A DNA stretch of 64,000 bases from Chlorella sorokiniana (taxonomy: Eukaryota; Chlorophyta; Trebouxiophyceae; Chlorellales; Chlorellaceae). Below are positions 63,172 to 64,000 of this stretch, one piece after another (positions within the stretch are counted from its first letter, which is position 1; the number at the start of each line of letters is the position of its first letter). The stretch covers positions 4,073,001 to 4,137,000 of the forward strand of contig CP084619.1 of NCBI GenBank assembly GCA_025917655.1, in the 5' to 3' direction. The translations under genes were made by a program, and so were the position numbers. Under the pieces are notes generated by a model, which did no database searches, was not told the origin of the DNA, and was given only the letters and a program-made list of their open reading frames with translations.

Positions 63172-64000
63172 TCACTGGCGGGGCGGGCGCTGCTGGAAGC
63201 CGCCGGGCTTCTGGAAGTCGTTGCGGCCCAGCTGCAAGCATGACGAAAGAATCCAGAGTCAGCACGAGGTGCAAGACCCCGCAACGCCCGCTGCACGCAA
63301 GAGGGCCGACAGCAGGCGGCTCCGCCAACCCCCCGCAAACTGCATCCCCCACACTCCCATCCCACCCCCTTCACCTGCTGCACGGTGATGCCGGGCAGGC
63401 CCGCCATGTTCATGCCGCGCAGCATGTCCATGGTGTCCTTGTCCACCTCGATGGCGTCGGTGTTGATGGCGGACTCGTCGGGGATGAAGTCCATGCGCCG
63501 CTCGCGCTCCTCCTCCTGCACAGGCAGCGCGGAAGCGGCGCCAGCCATGATGTGCACAGTGAGTGGCGGGTGCGCTGCGCAGGAGATGAAGCGGGAAAAG
63601 GGCCAGGCAGGGCATACACCCCCGGCGCTGTGCTTGTTGCTGACAGCCCGCCGCGGGTCTGCCTCCAAGGCTGCGAGATGCTGGCAAGACGTGCTGGACG
63701 GTGACAGCTGGGTCCATCCTGCGCGCTGTCCTGAGGTGCATCAACACGCGCTGCACGGCTTGCGCTGGCCTGTCTGAGCGCTGCGACTGGGTCAGCCCAG
63801 AGTGGGGGAGGCCATGCTGGTCGGGCTGCAAGAGGACGTCTGCCTGCCCCGCCTGCTGCAATGTGCAGCGCATGCGGTATGACCCAAACAGCTGCGCATG
63901 TCTTCAGGCTGCCATCGCGAAAGGCGGGCGACTGACCGCGTGCGTAGAGGCCGCTCATACTATTGCAGCTGACACTCTGCTGCGAGCTGGCCTCGCTGCC
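63172..64000 (-). CDS. Unrecognised protein, 3' end (5' part outside window)
   Basis: Two clear terminal exons. The penultimate (63375-63515) reads [20 protein letters not shown], then [20 protein letters not shown] and PGITVQQ; the last (about 63172-63238) reads [19 protein letters not shown] and stops at 63172-63174. The acidic block followed by a Met-rich helix and an Arg/Gln/Pro tail looks like a nuclear or RNA-associated adaptor peptide, but I cannot name the family. A possible upstream exon (MSGLYARG, donor near 63934) lies at the window edge. Confidence 0.6.

Overview
This is nuclear DNA of a green alga. The evidence is: GC-rich, intron-dense genes with short exons and GT-AG plus a noticeable share of GC-AG introns; TGTAA polyadenylation signals, typical of chlorophytes, downstream of several stops; and chloroplast-targeted SecA and tryptophan synthase alpha with plant-type transit peptides. 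A Chlorella/Coccomyxa-like trebouxiophyte is my best guess (inference). I see no mobile element, virus-like element, tRNA, rRNA or CRISPR array.

Layout: 1-2252 (-) chloroplast SecA, cut by the window edge; 2727-6620 (+) receptor-like kinase with a CBM2/COBRA-like ectodomain; 6821-9765 (-) secreted GH1 beta-glucosidase; 10185-12476 (+) APE2 DNA-repair nuclease; 12965-13709 (+) small secreted Cys-rich protein (new model); 13926-16306 (-) tryptophan synthase alpha; 16635-26301 (+) very large zinc-finger/coiled-coil protein; 26843-33493 (-) DUF5107-TPR protein of bacterial type; 34318-43328 (+) P5A-ATPase; 43784-49326 (+) RS-domain protein; 49524-51396 (-) Lunapark-like ER protein; 52168-54092 two overlapping models (small mitochondrial-type protein on -, polytopic membrane protein on +); 54547-62898 (-) tandem array of three type II membrane sugar-transferase-like paralogs; 63172-64000 (-) 3' end of an unrecognised gene.

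There is no operon logic; neighbours are mostly unrelated housekeeping genes in divergent or convergent pairs. Two themes recur. (1) Carbohydrate and wall/secretory biology: the CBM-like kinase beside a GH1 glucosidase, the DUF5107-TPR protein, three glycosyltransferase-like paralogs, and ER proteins (P5A, Lunapark). (2) The assembled sequence carries many single-base contractions of G/C (sometimes A/T) runs inside conserved exons. Gene models therefore need one-base frame corrections at over a dozen places; the pattern points to consensus error rather than pseudogenes.

Exon borders were read by eye from splice motifs and protein-family continuity. Starts and stops are given where I could read them; internal borders are approximate.
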